The notes under the pieces were generated by a model that was not told where the DNA came from, ran no database searches, and saw only the letters and a list, made by a program, of their open reading frames with translations. Below, piece by piece: positions 23,463-37,200 of a DNA stretch of 64,000 nt. Position 1 is the stretch's first letter, and each line of letters starts with the position of its first letter. Source of the DNA: Panonychus citri. Its lineage: Eukaryota; Arthropoda; Arachnida; Trombidiformes; Tetranychidae. Location: assembly GCF_014898815.1 (NCBI RefSeq), contig NW_026515459.1, positions 1-64,000 on the forward strand, read 5' to 3'. A program made the position numbers and the translations under genes.

Positions 23463-25190
23463 ATGGATCCTGATAATCCAGTCGCAGTCGATCAACTCAC
23501 ATGTATTGTTAGTCTTTCCGACGAAAAACCGCCTTTGCAACCAGATCTTAATTATTCAGCAAATGCGCTTGAAATGAAAGAATCTTTGACGTATTTCGAA
23601 TACTGCAGACTCAAATTCGACGAGGATTTCGGCTATGCCAGTCCGAATCACGTCACTTATCAGGATGTCACAACCAATGTCTCTGAAAACGGACTAGAAC
23701 CCAAAGAGAAACCTCGGTACAGAATCAGTACAGCCAATGAAGATTTTCAACTCTGTCCAAGTTATCCTCGTTTTTTAATCGTTCCCGCTGAGATAAGTGA
23801 CGACGAACTCAAGATTGTGGCCAATTTCCGCTATCAATATCGACTGCCTGTCATCACTTGGAGATATTACAAAAACGGATGTGTTATTGCGAGAAGTAGT
23901 CAACCTTATGTAGGCCTATGGGGTTCACGCTCTGATACCGATGAGAAACTTATTCACCTGATTGCCACTAGTTCAATGGTTCTGAGTAGAGCGAAACACA
24001 AACCCACGCCCATTGAGCAAGATGAAAAATCAGATGAACAAGTCAACCAAGTAATCAAACAAGAGACTAATGAAGACAAAAATGAATCCAATCTATCAAA
24101 GAATGAGATTGACCCTATACAAAACACATGATGGTTGTTGATTGTCGGTCTTACACTGTGGCCATGGTCAATCGAGCCAAAGGGGTGGTTGTGAGTGCAC
24201 CGAATATTATCCCTATTGTGACATTCAATTCATGGGACTAGCAAATATCCACAGTATTAGAAAAGCTTTGACTCTTTACGTTATCTTCAAAATTGTGATA
24301 TGTATTCAGACGCGTGAGTTGACACCAATTATTTGTCTCGTCTCAGTATTAATCTTATTGAATAATTTGTCTTTCAGTTGGGAGAGTCTCGTGAGTAGCT
24401 CCAAGTGGCTTCATTACATTTCTTGTCTACTTAAATCAGCTGTCACCATTTCAGAAGCCATTGAAGATGACCGTTCATGTTTGGTCCATTGTTCAGATGG
24501 ATGGGATCGGACACCTCAACTTGTGTCTCTCGTTCAACTCATGCTTGATCCTTATTATCGTACTTATGATGGTTTCAGAGTTTTGGTTGAAAAAGAATGG
24601 ATCGAGTTTGGCCACAAGTTCGCCGACAGGCACGGGGTCATGCCAGAAGACGATAATTCTTATGAAAAATGTCCAATCTTCCAACAGTGGCTTGACTGTG
24701 TTTACCAAATAGTTCTCCAACATAGTGAAGCATTTGAATTCAATGTTGTTTATCTCGTAAGTCTTTTGTTTTACCTACAAGCATATTCTCTGATTTCTAT
24801 TCTCTTCTCTCTCTCTCTCTAGCAATCGATATTGTATCATTCATACTCATCTCTTTTTGGAACCTTCATCGGTAACAGTTTAAACCATAAGACACAAAAA
24901 AACATTTTTACACAAACTTCTAGTCTCTGGCCTTTCCTCGAAAATGAGAAGCATTGTTACATCAACGATAACTACGTACCAAAAACCGGAAACAACAATG
25001 TAAGTATTTGAGGTGATGGCGTAAATGTTTTGTTTGATGACATTTTCTATTCAATTGTCTACATTTTGTTTATTTTTAGATTGTGACTCCCTCATCAGAG
25101 GTGGAAGATTTGCGGCTTTGGGTCGAAGTCTATCGTCCATCGAGCAATGATATGATCAGTCTTAGCGACATTCAATCATCCAAAATATAA
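23463..25190 (+). CDS. Myotubularin-related phosphatase, MTMR3/4 type (three apparent frameshifts)
   Basis: Exons 23,463-24,313, 24,378-24,756, 24,823-24,999 and 25,080-25,190 encode a phosphoinositide 3-phosphatase domain. Landmarks are LCPSYPRFLIVP and the WGSRSDTDEKLI block, RAKGGGCEC-type sequence, NIHSIRK, and the Cys-X5-Arg active site HCSDGWDRT, with both catalytic Cys and Arg present. Family members remove the 3-phosphate of PI3P and PI(3,5)P2 on endosomes. Exon 1 shows three one-base losses in homopolymers: an A run near 24,122, a G run near 24,180 and an A run near 24,255. Each normal motif continues in the next frame. No PH-GRAM domain is visible upstream of residue 1 and no FYVE zinc finger follows, so the protein (about 506 aa) is shorter than vertebrate MTMR3/4; a missing 5' exon is possible. 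Confidence 0.9.
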
Positions 25191-26276
25191 TTTTTCATCC
25201 AATTTTAATCATTTGAAATCGACGAGCAAATTAATGGCTGAATGGATTGGCTGCAAATGCCTTGATATCATTTTCGTTAATCGTTAATATTTTTCCATGG
25301 GATCTTCAACAGATGAGCTTTGGATTACCAAGAGTCTCCTGAAACGAAATTTCTTTCATTTCTGTTGTCCGGAAGGGTCAAATTCTGTTAAATGTTCTCA
25401 CGCAATTGAGACCAGTTGATCTTCTCTTATTTATCAAGCTTTTGGTTAATCATTGATGTCCATCAATTAGTCAACTTTATCTAACTCTATTCACTTAACC
25501 TTTTATTTTCACTCACATAAACTCTTCGTTATCACATAATCATTGAACTTTTTTCTCTACCTTCCCTTTGACTGTGATTTTTGTATAAACTTATCGTAGA
25601 TGCAAACCTTAAATTGAGTTTTTAATTCGAATCATCATTTGTTATCTGGAGCAATTGTCTCTTGAACTCTCACCTTTTTATCATATTCAACCTTCCATTC
25701 CTATGTAACCTGTTTCATAAGCTTTAGTTGGTTTGTTATATTTTATGCTTCCACTAAGAAATAAATTGATCATGAAAAGATTTGAATACAATGAGCATGT
25801 GAATCCATTTTGTAATGTGATCAACTATTTATCTTAATGGGAACATTTAAAGAATGAAATTCGAGTATCGGTTGATTGTGTAATTTAAATTCATTTATTT
25901 CAATTGGTATCAACAGATTAACTATCGAAAAGGTTTGATTGGCAGAAGAAAATGAACTCGCTTGATTTGATTAGAATTTCGATCAAAGGAAAAATGAGAC
26001 AATTGAAGGCTTGATTTTCGTTCTCAATGATCGTTCATCGATCCAAATTGATTAGTAAAGAAAAAAAGAGAAAAGTAATATTACAATTGGATTGATAATA
26101 ATGACAGTTGATTGGGTGAACAAAATTAACCCTCGAAAATGACCACAAAATGTAAGTTAATTGGTAATTGCAGCGACTAATTGTTATTATATTGATGCAT
26201 ATTAGTTTCTATTGGTATTGTTTGTATAATAGTATTTGTGTCCACCGGTCATATGTACATTCAGGTACTCCAAGTA
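25191..26276. other. Intergenic; outer edge of laminin palindrome at about 25,775
   Basis: The 3' flank of the myotubularin gene, then from about 25,775 the start of the left arm of palindrome 2 (3' UTR of the left laminin copy, which ends at 26,277). No other gene seen. Confidence 0.5.
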
Positions 26277-29200
26277 TTATGGCTCGAGTTTGGATCGTCT
26301 CAGACACTCAGTTGGAATAGCATAAGCAATGTCTTTGATATTGGCGACGTCCGCTCTCAGTTGTTCAAGTTCTTCGCGATAATTGGTCAACATGCCTGAC
26401 AGGTCATCTCGCGACTTTCTCAACTCTTCTGTTCGATTGTTCAAATCAGCAGTCAGCAATTCCTTCTCGGCTTCCCGCAGTTTCACCTCCAATTCTTTCA
26501 TGTTTCCACCGTCGACAGAGTCCAAACCCTCCAGAGTTTTATTATTGAATCAACAGTTTGCAGTGCACCAGACACTTTGCTTTTCGCCTCGATGGCACTA
26601 GTCTTGGCTTGGTTAGCTCTTTCTAAAGCTTCTAAAGCCAATTTCTCGTCGTTGACAGTCTGTTCACCATATGAGTTGAGTCGACCTTCGGTATCGGCTA
26701 GAGCCCTGTTCAATGATTCCACCTCGTCTTTCATTCTTCCCGCTCTCTCCTTTGTTTTACCTGCTTCCCCACGAATCGCATTTGCATCAGCGGAAGCATT
26801 ACCAGCGATGTAACGAGCCTCGGTTGCAATACTCTGAGCGTTTATCGCGTCATTGTAAGCCCCAGTGAGAGCATCAAAAGCCTCCTGTGTCTTGGCTTTG
26901 CCTTCGTTCAAAAGCTTTTCCACCTGTGGTACTCGCTTCAGTGCTTCATCTGCTCGTCCTTGACTTTCTTTCACTGACTTATCGAACCCTCGAAGTGTCA
27001 TCAAAGTTCCAGTGGCTTCCGTCAAAGTGGAATTGGCTGCCTGAGCTGCTTTCTCTGCAGTTTTATGAGCTTTGTCCACTTCGCTCAACAACTCGGAAGC
27101 TTTGTTCTGTTGCCTGGTTGCCTCTTTCAGAAGAGATCGAACATCCTCCATTTGGATCTGTGTTCCATTCAGTACATTCTCGTATCGTGACATCATCGCA
27201 TCCGCTTCTCTCATGATACGAGCCGCCTGATCGACCAACTCTCTGGCATCTTGTTTCATGCCCGAGGCGTTCACATTTGGAATACTCAATGAGCCCGCTT
27301 CGGTCAACAATTGTAGCGCATCTTTGGCAGCTCGATCAGCTTCTTTCTTTGCTTCTTCTGCCATTTTCCTTGTTCGTTCCAATAAATCGTTGATATCGAT
27401 CAATTGTTTCTGAATGGCCCGAATCTCTTCACGATTACTCGAATGCATCACCATGGCTTCTTTCACCAATCGAGACGCTTCTTCTGAGTTGTTCAAAGCT
27501 TCTTTCCCAACTTTTCCACCTTTTCAGCTTCTTTTCAATCTTATCTGCTAGAGCAACCGATTCCAATGATATTCTGGACATTCGTTCAGACTGCTGTCCG
27601 TACCTTTTGAACCTTTCGCGAGCATGTTCCAAGGCAGTTCTTCCTTCATGATCGAATGTCTTTTTAGCTTCAGATAATATTAAATTGGCTTTTTCAATTA
27701 TATCTTCTGCTAAACTCATGTTTTGCTTTCCAAAATTGACCAAGTTGTTCAACCCTTCCATCCGACCGTCAACCAACGAGGTCAATTCTTTGACTCGGGC
27801 TAAACGGTTCTTTAAAGTGGTCAAAGAATTGACAAGGTTTCGACCATCTGAGCCCATTCGACGAGCATCCGATACCAGTGCCTCAGTGCGAGCGATCAAT
27901 TCTTCCAATTGTGTTTCGAACTTTTGATCTTCCACTTCCACAGGGCTGTTTTGTATCTCCTCCAGTAATAATCGCAACTGGTTCAGTTTACCTCGGTGCC
28001 CATTCACAGAGTCCTGGATTAGTCCGTAGCAAGCTGGACAGTCTATACAACCAGCAGTTCGGTTGAACTTGTTTTCACGACACCGCTCACATCGACGGCC
28101 TTCCACGTTTGCCAAACACTCACATTGACCATTATCGCGACACTGCAGAGATTTGGATCCAATTCGATCACAGTCACACTTTGCACATCCCTTCTCAGAG
28201 AAACCATAATGATAAGGTGCACATTGGTCACACTAGTTCCAATGACCCCAGGTCGACAGTAGCATTTGCCGGTGAACTGATCGCAGGTCAGATTATGTGA
28301 TCAAACATATTACAACCACAGGATTGGCAACCATTCTCACCACTGATATCCCAATAGCCTTGTATGCACTGGTCACACTTTCGTCCCATCACATAGTTTT
28401 ACACTCGCAGTGTCCACTGCGAGAGTCACAAACCAATTCTTTTCCATCTTCTCCCTTGCCCATCACTGTTCCAGTTCTATGGCAACCACAAGATTTACAA
28501 TCTCCCTTAGGGTAACTCAGAGCATCACCAAAGAAACCGGGAAGACATTTCTCACATCGATCCTAATGGGAAGTGAAAAGAAAACAAATTCATCAATAAA
28601 GTGATTCCATTCGAAACTCATTCACTTCGACTCTTACCCCGGCAGTGTTGTAAATGCATTTCAAACACTTTCCCGTTTCATGGTCACAACTTCCGACAGA
28701 GTTTTCGTCAATGTTCCCACTGCAATCGCATTTCCTGCAAGAACTGTTTGCTATCGGGTTACCAAAATAACCATCGATACAAGACTCACAGAGGGCTCCT
28801 GATTACAAAGATCGAGAAACAAACAATTAGTTTAAACCCAGTGAATAGCGACCTAGATTATCATTAGCACATGCAACCTAACGTCGAGTTAGTCATCCTT
28901 GAGAAAGAGTTTCTCATGTTAGCAAATCTTTCACTCTCTTCTTAGTTGCTGATGATTTTAATCATCCATGCAAATACTTATCCATGAATCAATTAACTGT
29001 CTCAATTCAGCTCATCACTGATCATTACCTCCGTAACCTTGAGGACACTCCAAACAAGCTATACTTTCATCAGGTAAGACAACACAAGCTCCCGCATTAC
29101 GGTGACAGGGACAAGAAGTACATCCAGTCCCGTCTAATGGATTACCGTAATAGCCTCGAGCACAAGTCTCACAATTATCACCACCGGTGTTGTTTGTACA

Positions 29201-32200
29201 TACATTTTCCTTTACAAATTAACCATCACCATGAATTAATTAGAAACCACCACCAATATCAAGTTAAGTTTGGTTAGAGATTGCAAATGGGAAGTGGGAG
29301 TGGGAGTGGAAGGGGAATAGGAATAGGAGGAAGAAAAGAAAGTAAGAAAATTGATTGTTAAAGTTACCGTCACCAAAGACCAGAATCAGTATCAAACCGG
29401 TGATTTTCCTTCACCTTGTTCACTCTCTTTACCTGTATATGGATCACAAAAGTCAGCGTAGCCATTACATTGACAAGGTAGACAAACCGCGAAACTTCCC
29501 CCGCCCGGTGGTTCGTGTCGATATCCCGTCTTACATGACTCACAAAACTGTCCATCATAACCTGCTGGACACTCATCGCTCGACCCAACTTGCTGCTCGA
29601 CCATATGCACCCGTTGGGCAGATTCCAGGGCTATTTCATCAACATAACCTGACCCATCTCTATTGTACACAATGCGAATCTTGATGGACGTTAAATTGGC
29701 CAAAACACTTGAAATCTTTCCCAGACAGCCTCGGACTCCAGCCGAATCGAGCGTCTTCGTGAAGTCTAAACGAGTAAGAACGTTGGTTTCGACTTGGAAG
29801 ACTATTGTCTTGACCGTGTATTGGTTGAGCAAGGGTCAATCCAGCGCCTTCAATAATGACATCGGCAAATTGTGAGGCTGGAGAATCGTCGTTCACTCTT
29901 AAATTGAATCTCAAGTGTTGATTGTAAGAGAAACGCTGATCTCCAAGGAAAGATGGAGGAGCAACCAAATAAACCGCGTCCAATCCATAACTTGCTTGAG
30001 AGCCGATACTATGATCTGATGTATTGTGTACAGTGCAACAGAACGACCCATTCTATCAATCGCCGTCCATTTCTCGGTATCTTTGTAGAAATAAGATTCA
30101 ATTGCATGGGCAGTGTAATCTTCCGCCGATTCGCAAACAGATGAGTGGCCGTAACAAAAGCAAGATAAACATCCAAATTCGTTGGTTCCTTGCAAATCAA
30201 GTAACCAGGCTTACACTTTTCACAAGTTCTTCCTTCCACATTCTGTTTACATAAACATTCCCCAGAGACAGGGTGACATCGAGCGGTGTTGTTGAAACTT
30301 CCTTGTACAAAGCAGTCGCAGGGTCTGACGGGCAAATAAAAGGTTAGTTAAATATCTTGGGAAAATGATCCACTAGAAATACTCACTTGCAACCCTGGGC
30401 CGAAAAGTCGTAATAGTTATCAGCACAACGATCGCATTTTTCCCCAGAAACTCCTGGTCTACAGATACATTGACCATCTCGACTGCACTGCGATGTCACG
30501 GACCCTTAACGAATGAAAATGCCAATAAAACAATCGAATCCATATAAATACTATTTCATTGACTTACCTGTTGGATCGCAGTCACAGGTAACACATCGTC
30601 CCAGATTATTTTCGTAAAAACCTTCCTTGCATCTTTCACAGTTTGGTCCATCGGTGTTGTCGGCACAGTCAACACATCGACCTCCGTGTCCAGTTTCAGC
30701 CCACAAATCAGCATCGTAAACGCATTTCGAAGCTTTATTGTTACAATTACAAACTGAAATATAAAACACAAGTTAGAAGAGAAAACAGAGAAAGGGGAAC
30801 AATTAAAGAAACTAAATGGTATTACATTCCCAGACTGACTTCTTAGTGTTCCACACTTCAAGTTGCACGCACTCAACAAGTACGGCGCTTGACGCAAAAA
30901 TAAATATCAAGGAAAGTATCGTTTGCATGGTAGAAACTCAGATGTTCCTCTTATCACTTATTCAGTGTAGTTGGGGCACAGTAATACAAAATTGAAGCGA
31001 TTCTCGGACCATTTACAGGTCAAATAATCATGTTACACTTGATGCGACGATGATCGTTACTCTAGGCGCCCTAGTCAACAGATTCTTAACTTTATTTGGT
31101 CACTGGACTACAAGTCAAACGATTGTGAATAGCAAAGCAACAAAAACTGGATTTCATGTTAGTTTTGTCTCTTCTATTAACGGAGAAAAGGTATAACCTG
31201 TACCGCAACTTTTACTGACAAAAGTGCGTAGGCATCAATTCAGCCCACTTTAGTTGTCTTATCTCGATACCAAAACAACAACAGGTATCATGATATTTTC
31301 TACTTACGTTGACATTCGTGTGCGTCCTCAAAAGTAGCAACTTCATATTTCTGATCGTTATACAGATCGTGACAACGTTCACAATTGACTCCAGTCGTGT
31401 TGTGTTCACAAATACACATCAATTGGCTGTAGGGATCATTTATATCAGAGGTTCTGCAGTCACTCGCATGTCCATTACATTTGCATCTACAGGTCGAGAA
31501 AAAGGTCGAGAAAAAGGTCAATGAGAATGGAATCAATGATATTAATCAGATATTCGCTCGCTCAACAGATGAGTAGATTCCTGGTATCACTTCATATTCA
31601 TTTGTTACATTTTAACTGTAATTTTCAAGGTCACTAATCATGTTCACTAGTTTGAAGATAAAGCGAGAGAACAGCTCATCTTTGCCTCGTCATCTTCTCA
31701 TCTTCTCATCAACATCAATAGACAAGTCAACGAATTTGATTCGCAATCAGAAATTCTCAGATAAACATTGAAATCAGCTTTTTCTCTCATTAAACTGTAA
31801 AATTTTCTGTCTTAAAGGCGTCAGTTGAGACTATTTTTGGAACCAACCAATAGATCAACACCCATAACTATTTAAGTCTCGATAGTTTTCGATAAAATGG
31901 TTATCCAGAGGGAGAAAGAAGAGGAAAGTAGGATGGGTGAGTAGTTTAAGAAAAACAGATAACTTTTAGAAAAATGCGTTTGAGATGATCTTTGTTTCTC
32001 TCTTTCCTCTTTAACTACTAACTGATCACTCCTTTGCCAGAGATCACTGTGTCTTCTTTCATTCTTCATCATCACAACCACTGCTCTCGAATCATCACCA
32101 ATATCTATCAAAGTCCACAAGAGTAAGAGCAAAAGAGTGCGAGAGAGAAAACAGGAGAGAAAGAGAGCGAGGGCGAGAAGACAATGGTAATGTTTCGGTT

Positions 32201-34272
32201 ATCCTTTTGGTTCATGTGTTCAATCTCTTCGACTCTTTAATCGGTCTACTAATCCATCTTTATCTCATCTCCATGACTTGATCTTTGCAGGATGAAAAGA
32301 AAGAAGGAAAGCTGAAGTGCGAGCTCGTCTCAAGCTCAAGCTCGAAAGAAACGCGGTTTCATGACCCCCGAAAGGAAAAAGCGACTGAGGGTAAGTAAAC
32401 ATTGACACTTTCACTTGAATCTTGAACTAGAGTTAAATTACTGTTGAAAGTTTTTTCTTATTCCACTTGTAACCCAAACAACGTCTTCAGAATTTACTTC
32501 GACGTAAGGCAGCGGAAGCGCTGAAAAGGGAGCAAGAAAGAAAAGCTGAAGAGAGACGAAGGATCATCCGAGAACGCACTGGAGCCCAGAAAAATTTCGA
32601 TTCGGTCAACGAAGGTAATTAGTGTTACACTTTGCGATTTACGAGCTTTCCTCATTTCTGTTTGATTCTCAATCTCAAGCTAATCTTCAATCAATCGTGA
32701 AAGATTATTATAAAAGAATTCAGGACTTGGAAAGTAAAAAGTGGGACTTGGAAAGGGCCACTCGAGTGAAAGAAATCGAGGTTAGTAGTGAGATTGAACA
32801 ATAACCATTAATCGATTGGCTCTTTTTCCAATTGTTCATCATTGTTTTCAGCTTAAAGAAATGCAGGAAAAAGTAAACGATCTGAAGGGCAAATTGTAAG
32901 TATTCACACAAAATCTCAATTCTGTTGCTTTTCTTTTCAATGTCTGTGTCTTTCACTTGGTCAGTGTCATTCCTCCGTTGAAAAAAGTGTCGAAAACTGC
33001 GAATCAGTAAGTTAAACTGTCACACAATTGTCTCCACTCGATGCAACCATTGAAGATCTTAATCTTGACTTCGTTTTCTTATTCTTAGATTAGAGAAAAT
33101 TCGTATGTTTACTGCTCGAGTTTCTCAGATGGATTATCGTAATCAATTGAAACAAGTTCAGAAAAATGATTATCGTCTCGAGGATAACGACGAGGTCGCC
33201 AGCAAGACATGCAAACCTGAATGGGCTCAACCCAAAAGCAAAACAACATCGGTATCTGAGGCCATTTCTGAGGCTGTTTCTGAGGCCGAGCAAGATGATT
33301 ACTAAGTTTTCAACAAGACTGGACATTACGCACTAAGTGTATCTCGCTGCAATCTCGCAACGAAAACAATCATTGTAATCAACATGATAAAATATTGATT
33401 AGTTAATAAACAGATTGTTTCGTCCAATCATTGATTACGTTTCTATTTGATTGATTGATTGATTGAATTGATGAGACTTACCTTCCACCAACCGACAGGT
33501 CAGAAATTGCATAGTAATACGTTTTAAGTACTTGTGGGTCTCGAAAAACTTCATCACCAAACGTATTATGTCTCACCATGACAACTTTTATATCGGTGGC
33601 AGCGACGAATTTCTGTTGGGAGGAAGCGATCGAAAATTGAGCGATAAACAGCATCGAAGAAATTACTGTTATGTTCTAAAGTTTTTTACCTGCAATTCCA
33701 AGTTTTGATCGAATCTTTTATGACTTGGCCTGAGCTCTAGAGTGCTGAAAATAATATTCCCACCAGTGAGAGGAGAAATGTCCGAGAATTCTTTGGAGCA
33801 CAAAACTTTGTCCGGCTGAGAATCAGGACTTCTCTCGATTCACTGACATTGAATGTATCAAACAGTTTCCACTGAAATACTGGAAAGGCACCCAATCGCT
33901 TTTCTCGTCCTCTCTTTTGTAAATAGCCAGACTTTCAGGTCGAGGGAATTGAACAACAGTCGAATATATAACATCATAAGATTTACCTGTTTTCGACCAA
34001 TTAGATTACGATGGTCCATTAATCTCTCGTTGATTAATAATCAATTTAGTGAATTGAACGTGGACTCACCCAAATGAAGTGTAATATTAACTGTTTTCGG
34101 AACTCGATCCCATCGTACATGGTTTCACTTTGCCACCAGGTCTGAGTTGCATTATCGTGAAAATCATTGATGAAGTTTACAGGGTGATCACCTCGACGAC
34201 ACTTACCATCACAGGTTCTCTGGTTTCTGTCCTCTCGATTAGGTGTTTGAACACAATAATAAGTAATGTAAG
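26277..34272 (-). CDS. Laminin subunit gamma, left copy (N-terminally truncated, several frame breaks)
   Basis: Mirror of the gene at 34,277-42,320 with the same exon order. The C-terminal coiled coil is at 26,277-28,000, laminin-type EGF repeats at about 28,000-31,490, the L4 (laminin IV) domain within 29,400-30,335, and LamNT exons at 33,476-34,272. Cys near the C-terminus (TECLRRSKLEP) fits the beta-gamma disulfide position. The reading frame is interrupted more often than in the right copy by one- or two-base losses, for example near 29,575, 30,030 and 30,205 (TCG to TG type). The first exon stops at the palindrome axis inside LamNT, so signal peptide and start are missing. Troponin I is nested on the plus strand between the LamNT and the first EGF exon. 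Confidence 0.9.
31494..32183. other. Laminin intron upstream of nested troponin I (left)
   Basis: About 690 bp of the host laminin intron, presumably containing the troponin I promoter and 5' UTR on the plus strand. It is rich in GA/AG runs near 32,130-32,180. Mirrored at about 36,380-37,085. Confidence 0.5.
32184..33305 (+). CDS. Troponin I, left copy (two one-base deletions in exon 2)
   Basis: Same seven-exon structure as the right copy, on the plus strand inside a laminin gamma intron. Exon 2 (from 32,290) lacks one A in GATGAAAAAG and one G in CTCGAAGC relative to the right copy, which shifts the frame; exons 3-7 are intact and end with TAA at 33,303-33,305. Gene identity comes from the GFMTPERKK motif and the actin/troponin-C binding core described for the right copy. 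If the two deletions are sequencing errors this copy encodes the same 210-aa protein. Confidence 0.88.
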
Positions 34273-34276
34273 GATG
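34273..34276. other. Axis of palindrome 2 (4-bp spacer)
   Basis: GATG separates two mirrored arms. The bases on each side belong to a laminin LamNT coding exon: reading rightward, the frame YYCVQTP...TCDGKC starts immediately at the axis. Confidence 0.95.
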
Positions 34277-37200
34277 CTTACATTACTTATTATTGTGTTC
34301 AAACACCTAATCGAGAGGACAGAAACCAGAGAACCTGTGATGGTAAGTGTCGTCGAGGTGATCACCCTGTAAACTTCATCAATGATTTTCACGATAATGC
34401 AACTCAGACCTGGTGGCAAAGTGAAACCATGTACGATGGGATCGAGTTCCCGAAAACAGTTAATATTACACTTCATTTGGGTGAGTCCATTCAATTCACT
34501 AAATTGATTATTAATCAACGAGAGAGATTAATGGACCATCGTAATCTAATTGGTCGAAAACAGGTAAATCTTATGATGTTACATATATTCGACTGTTGTT
34601 CAATTCCCCTCGACCTGAAAGTCTGGCTATTTACAAAAGAGAGGACGAGAAAAGCGATTGGGTGCCTTTCCAGTATTTCAGTGGAAACTGTTTGGATACA
34701 TTCAATGTCAGTGAATCGAGAGAAGTCCCCGATTCTCAGCCGGACAAAGTTTTGTGCTCCAAAGAATTCTCGGACATTTCTCCTCTCACTGGTGGGAATA
34801 TTATTTTCAGCACTCTAGAGCTCAGGCCAAGTCATAAAAGATTCGATCAAAACTTGGAATTGCAGGTAAAAAACTTTAGAACATAACAGTAATTTCTTCG
34901 ATGCTGTTTATCGCTCAATTTTCGATCGCTTCCTCCCAACAGAAATTCGTCGCTGCCACCGATATAAAAGTTGTCATGGTGAGACATAATACGTTTGGTG
35001 ATGAAGTTTTTCGAGACCCACAAGTACTTAAAACGTATTACTATGCAATTTCTGACCTGTCGGTTGGTGGAAGGTAAGTCTCATCAATTCAATCAATCAA
35101 TCAATCAAATAGAAACGTAATCAATGATTGGACGAAACAATCTGTTTATTAACTAATCAATATTTTATCATGTTGATTACAATGATTGTTTTCGTTGCGA
35201 GATTGCAGCGAGATACACTTAGTGCGTAATGTCCAGTCTTGTTGAAAACTTAGTAATCATCTTGCTCGGCCTCAGAAACAGCCTCAGAAATGGCCTCAGA
35301 TACCGATGTTGTTTTGCTTTTGGGTTGAGCCCATTCAGGTTTGCATGTCTTGCTGGCGACCTCGTCGTTATCCTCGAGACGATAATCATTTTTCTGAACT
35401 TGTTTCAATTGATTACGATAATCCATCTGAGAAACTCGAGCAGTAAACATACGAATTTTCTCTAATCTAAGAATAAGAAAACGAAGTCAAGATTAAGATC
35501 TTTAATGGTTGCATCGAGTGGAGACAATTGTGTGACAGTTTAACTTACTGATTCGCAGTTTTCGACACTTTTTTCAACGGAGGAATGACACTGACCAAGT
35601 GAAAGACACAGACATTGAAAAGAAAAGAAAAGCAACAGAATTGAGATTTTGTGTGAATACTTACAATTTGCCCTTCAGATCGTTTACTTTTTCCTGCATT
35701 TCTTTAAGCTGAAAACAATGATGAACAATTGGAAAAAGAGCCAATCGATTAATGGTTATTGTTCAATCTCACTACTAACCTCGATTTCTTTCACTCGAGT
35801 GGCCCTTTCCAAGTCCCACTTTTTACTTTCCAAGTCCTGAATTCTTTTATAATAATCTTTCACGATTGATTGAAGATTAGCTTGAGATTGAGAATCAAAC
35901 AGAAATGAGGAAAGCTCGTAAATCGCAAAGTGTAACACTAATTACCTTCGTTGACCGAATCGAAATTTTTCTGGGCTCCAGTGCGTTCTCGGATGATCCT
36001 TCGTCTCTCTTCAGCTTTTCTTTCTTGCTCCCTTTTCAGCGCTTCCGCTGCCTTACGTCGAAGTAAATTCTGAAGACGTTGTTTGGGTTACAAGTGGAAT
36101 AAGAAAAAACTTTCAACAGTAATTTAACTCTAGTTCAAGATTCAAGTGAAAGTGTCAATGTTTACTTACCCTCAGTCGCTTTTTCCTTTCGGGGGTCATG
36201 AAACCGCGTTTCTTTCGAGCTTGAGCTTCGAGACGAGCTCGCACTTCAGCTTTCCTTCTTTCTTTTTCATCCTGCAAAGATCAAGTCATGGAGATGAGAT
36301 AAAGATGGATTAGTAGACCGATTAAAGAGTCGAAGAGATTGAAACACATGAACCAAAAGGATAACCGAAACATTACCATTGTCTTTCTCGCCCTCGCTCT
36401 CTTTCTCTCCTGTTTTCTCTCTCTCGCACTCTTTGCTCTTACCTCTTGTGGACTTTGATAGATATTGGTGATGATTCGAGAGCAGTGGTTGTGATGATGA
36501 AGAATGAAAGAAGACACAGTGATCTCTGGCAAAGGGAGTGATCAGTTAGTAGTTAAAGAGGAAAGAGAGAAACAAAGATCATCTCAAACGCATTTTTCTC
36601 TAAAAGTTATCTGTTTTTTCTTAAACTACTCACCCATCCTACTTTCCTCTTCTTTCTCCCTCTGGATAACCATTTTATCGAAAACTATCGAGACTTAAAT
36701 AGTTATGGGTGTTGATCTATTGGTTGGTTCCAAAAATAGTCTCAACTGACGCCTTTAAGACAGAAAATTTTACAGTTTAATGAGAGAAAAAGCTGATTTC
36801 AATGTTTATCTGAGAATTTCTGATTGCGAATCAAATTCGTTGACTTGTCTATTGATGTTGATGAGAAGATGAGAAGATGACGAGGCAAAGATGAGCTGTT
36901 CTCTCTCGCTTTATCTTCAAACTAGTGAACATGATTAGTGACCTTGAAAATTACAGTTAAAATGTAACAAATGAATATGAAGTGATACCAGGAATCTACT
37001 CATCTGTTGAGCGAGCGAATATCTGATTAATATCATTGATTCCATTCTCATTGACCTTTTTCTCGACCTTTTTCTCGACCTGTAGATGCAAATGTAATGG
37101 ACATGCGAGTGACTGCAGAACCTCTGATATAAATGATCCCTACAGCCAATTGATGTGTATTTGTGAACACAACACGACTGGAGTCAATTGTGAACGTTGT

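Larger units (their letters stand above)
25775..34272 (+). repeat. Left arm of palindrome 2 (laminin gamma/troponin I)
   Basis: About 8.5 kb repeated in reverse complement at 34,277-42,821 with only GATG (34,273-34,276) between the arms. At the axis, GTAATGTAAG is followed by the spacer and CTTACATTAC. The outer boundary is after the shared CAAATCTTTT. Arms differ by scattered substitutions, one-base deletions and a repeat-length change near 29,290 versus 39,265. Confidence 0.95.

Noticed and set aside
34130..34518. Two opposed ORFs of 80 and 113 codons meeting at the palindrome axis
   Set aside because: They are the same sequence read through the axis in a non-laminin frame; the LamNT frame explains the conserved coding signal.
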